Below are positions 12,145 through 12,717 of a stretch of 12,717 nucleotides of DNA, one piece after another (position 1 is the first letter of the stretch; each line of letters starts with the position of its first letter). The notes under the pieces were generated by a model. It ran no database searches. It saw only the letters and a list, made by a program, of their open reading frames with translations, and was not told the origin of the DNA. The stretch is taken from NCBI GenBank assembly GCA_009691925.1, contig SIAG01000070.1:1-12717 (forward strand), in the 5' to 3' direction. The DNA comes from Planctomycetaceae bacterium (GTDB lineage Bacteria > Planctomycetota > Planctomycetia > Pirellulales > UBA1268). The translations under genes were made by a program, and so were the position numbers.

Positions 12145-12717
12145 TTATATTCCTATTAAAATTAGCTTCTTTAGTTGATCAGGTGAGAGGCCAGACAGAT
12201 ACTTCTGAACGGCTGTGATCTGATCCTGGGAGAACCCCGTTAGGCCTATCACCGTGAAGTCATTCGACTTGCGAAGATGATGCTCAAGAGAAGCAAAAAA
12301 CGCTTTCGGATTCCAGAATCGAGAGGCGTTTGGATGCCCGAAAGCATCGTAGGTCTTCCCGAGATCGTCGATGTACTCGGCGCCTTCATGGGGCGATTCG
12401 CGAAGAACTCTTCCCAGTACCGCCTCAAGTCGCTTGCCCGTTTCCAATTCATTAGCACTCAAGCGAGTAACGTTTGCGAGTCCGCTGGATGTGGGAGCAC
12501 CAACAACCGCTCTGCTCCCTGCGACTCCCACCCCGTCATCGGCAACCGTCCCGACCACCGCCGCGATTTCATCGGCACTTCCGGCGACCGGCCCGGCTCC
12601 AGCGGCGGCGCTGGCTGTCTTGGGAGGGGCGGAGCGGGCTAGCTTGGCAAGGGCGCCTTCGGCCGCCGATACTGCCGGTTTCGCGAATGGCAACGCCGTG
12701 CAGACGAGGCCAATCGC
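12145..12717 (-). CDS. C-terminal part of a large protein ending in a putative toxin domain (polymorphic-toxin type)
   Basis: The frame is open through the right window edge; 190 residues are visible and the N-terminus is outside. Residues 1-10 (AIGLVCTALP) are hydrophobic, 11-80 are an Ala/Gly/Ser-rich linker, and from about 87 (LSANELETGKRLEAVLGRVL) a compact domain runs to the end. That domain contains SPHEGAEYIDDLGKTYDAFG (108-127), FFASLEHHLRKSNDFTVIG (140-158) and a helical tail ending KKLILIGI. From memory it resembles C-terminal domains of Rhs/contact-dependent toxins. Asp117/118, Asp124 and Lys150 are spaced in a way that could suit a nuclease, but this is a guess. The layout (long carrier, low-complexity linker, C-terminal domain, tiny coupled gene after it) is the signature of polymorphic toxins. 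An in-frame TTG at 12693 is an unlikely start because coding continues upstream. Confidence 0.72.
   Translation of the reverse strand, partial: AIGLVCTALPFAKPAVSAAEGALAKLARSAPPKTASAAAGAGPVAGSADEIAAVVGTVADDGVGVAGSRAVVGAPTSSGLANVTRLSANELETGKRLEAVLGRVLRESPHEGAEYIDDLGKTYDAFGHPNASRFWNPKAFFASLEHHLRKSNDFTVIGLTGFSQDQITAVQKYLSGLSPDQLKKLILIGI

Overview
The window is about two-thirds G+C over most of its length and densely packed with short-spaced genes on both strands. The best guess for the host is a planctomycete (Pirellulaceae-like). This rests on family resemblance recalled from knowledge: an HNH endonuclease of the kind common in that phylum, a bacterial ApgM-type phosphoglycerate mutase, a TatC with a very long first periplasmic loop, and several short proteins of a type I associate with planctomycete genomes. 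No 16S or marker gene is present to prove it.

Layout. 1-48 (-): the first 16 codons of an isopropylmalate/isocitrate-type dehydrogenase. 252-560 (-): a small double-CXXC protein. 778-1461 (+): an HNH endonuclease. 1533-1616: strong hairpins, including a tandemly duplicated one, between convergent genes. 1618-1890 (-): a seven-iron ferredoxin with a clear promoter. 2106-2765 (+): an ECF-like sigma factor, also with a clear promoter. 2778-4309 (-): a two-gene operon with an ATGA overlap, encoding an unknown cytosolic protein followed by an exported protein. 4509-5435 (-) and 5468-5809 (+): a Cof-type HAD phosphatase and a Rieske ferredoxin, divergent with only 32 bp between them. 5862-6587 (-): a UPF0173-type metallo-hydrolase. 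6650-7840 (-): a degenerate phosphoglucose isomerase paralogue. 8066-9271 (+): phosphoglycerate mutase. 9359-10393 (+): TatC. 10408-10947 (-): a DUF420 membrane protein with a perfect 15-bp G-rich tandem repeat upstream. 11137-11222 (+): tRNA-Leu(UAA).

Beyond the 3' end of the tRNA the character changes. Two sampled 60-base windows (11821-11880 and 12121-12180) fall to 35-38% G+C, against about 68% in a sampled part of the mutase gene. This last 1.5 kb holds a stretch with no clear gene, a Gly/Ser-rich reading frame over a 75-base direct repeat, a 112-residue putative immunity protein, and the C-terminal 190 residues of a large protein that looks like a polymorphic toxin. It looks like horizontally acquired accessory DNA, perhaps inserted next to the tRNA.

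How the genes relate. Most of the window is housekeeping: central carbon metabolism (dehydrogenase, mutase, PGI-like protein), redox proteins (FdxA, Rieske), transport (TatC) and regulation (sigma factor). No single pathway joins them. The two most unusual items are the PGI-like protein, which keeps the family's conserved framework but has lost its sugar-phosphate-binding and catalytic motifs, and the toxin/immunity pair at the right edge.
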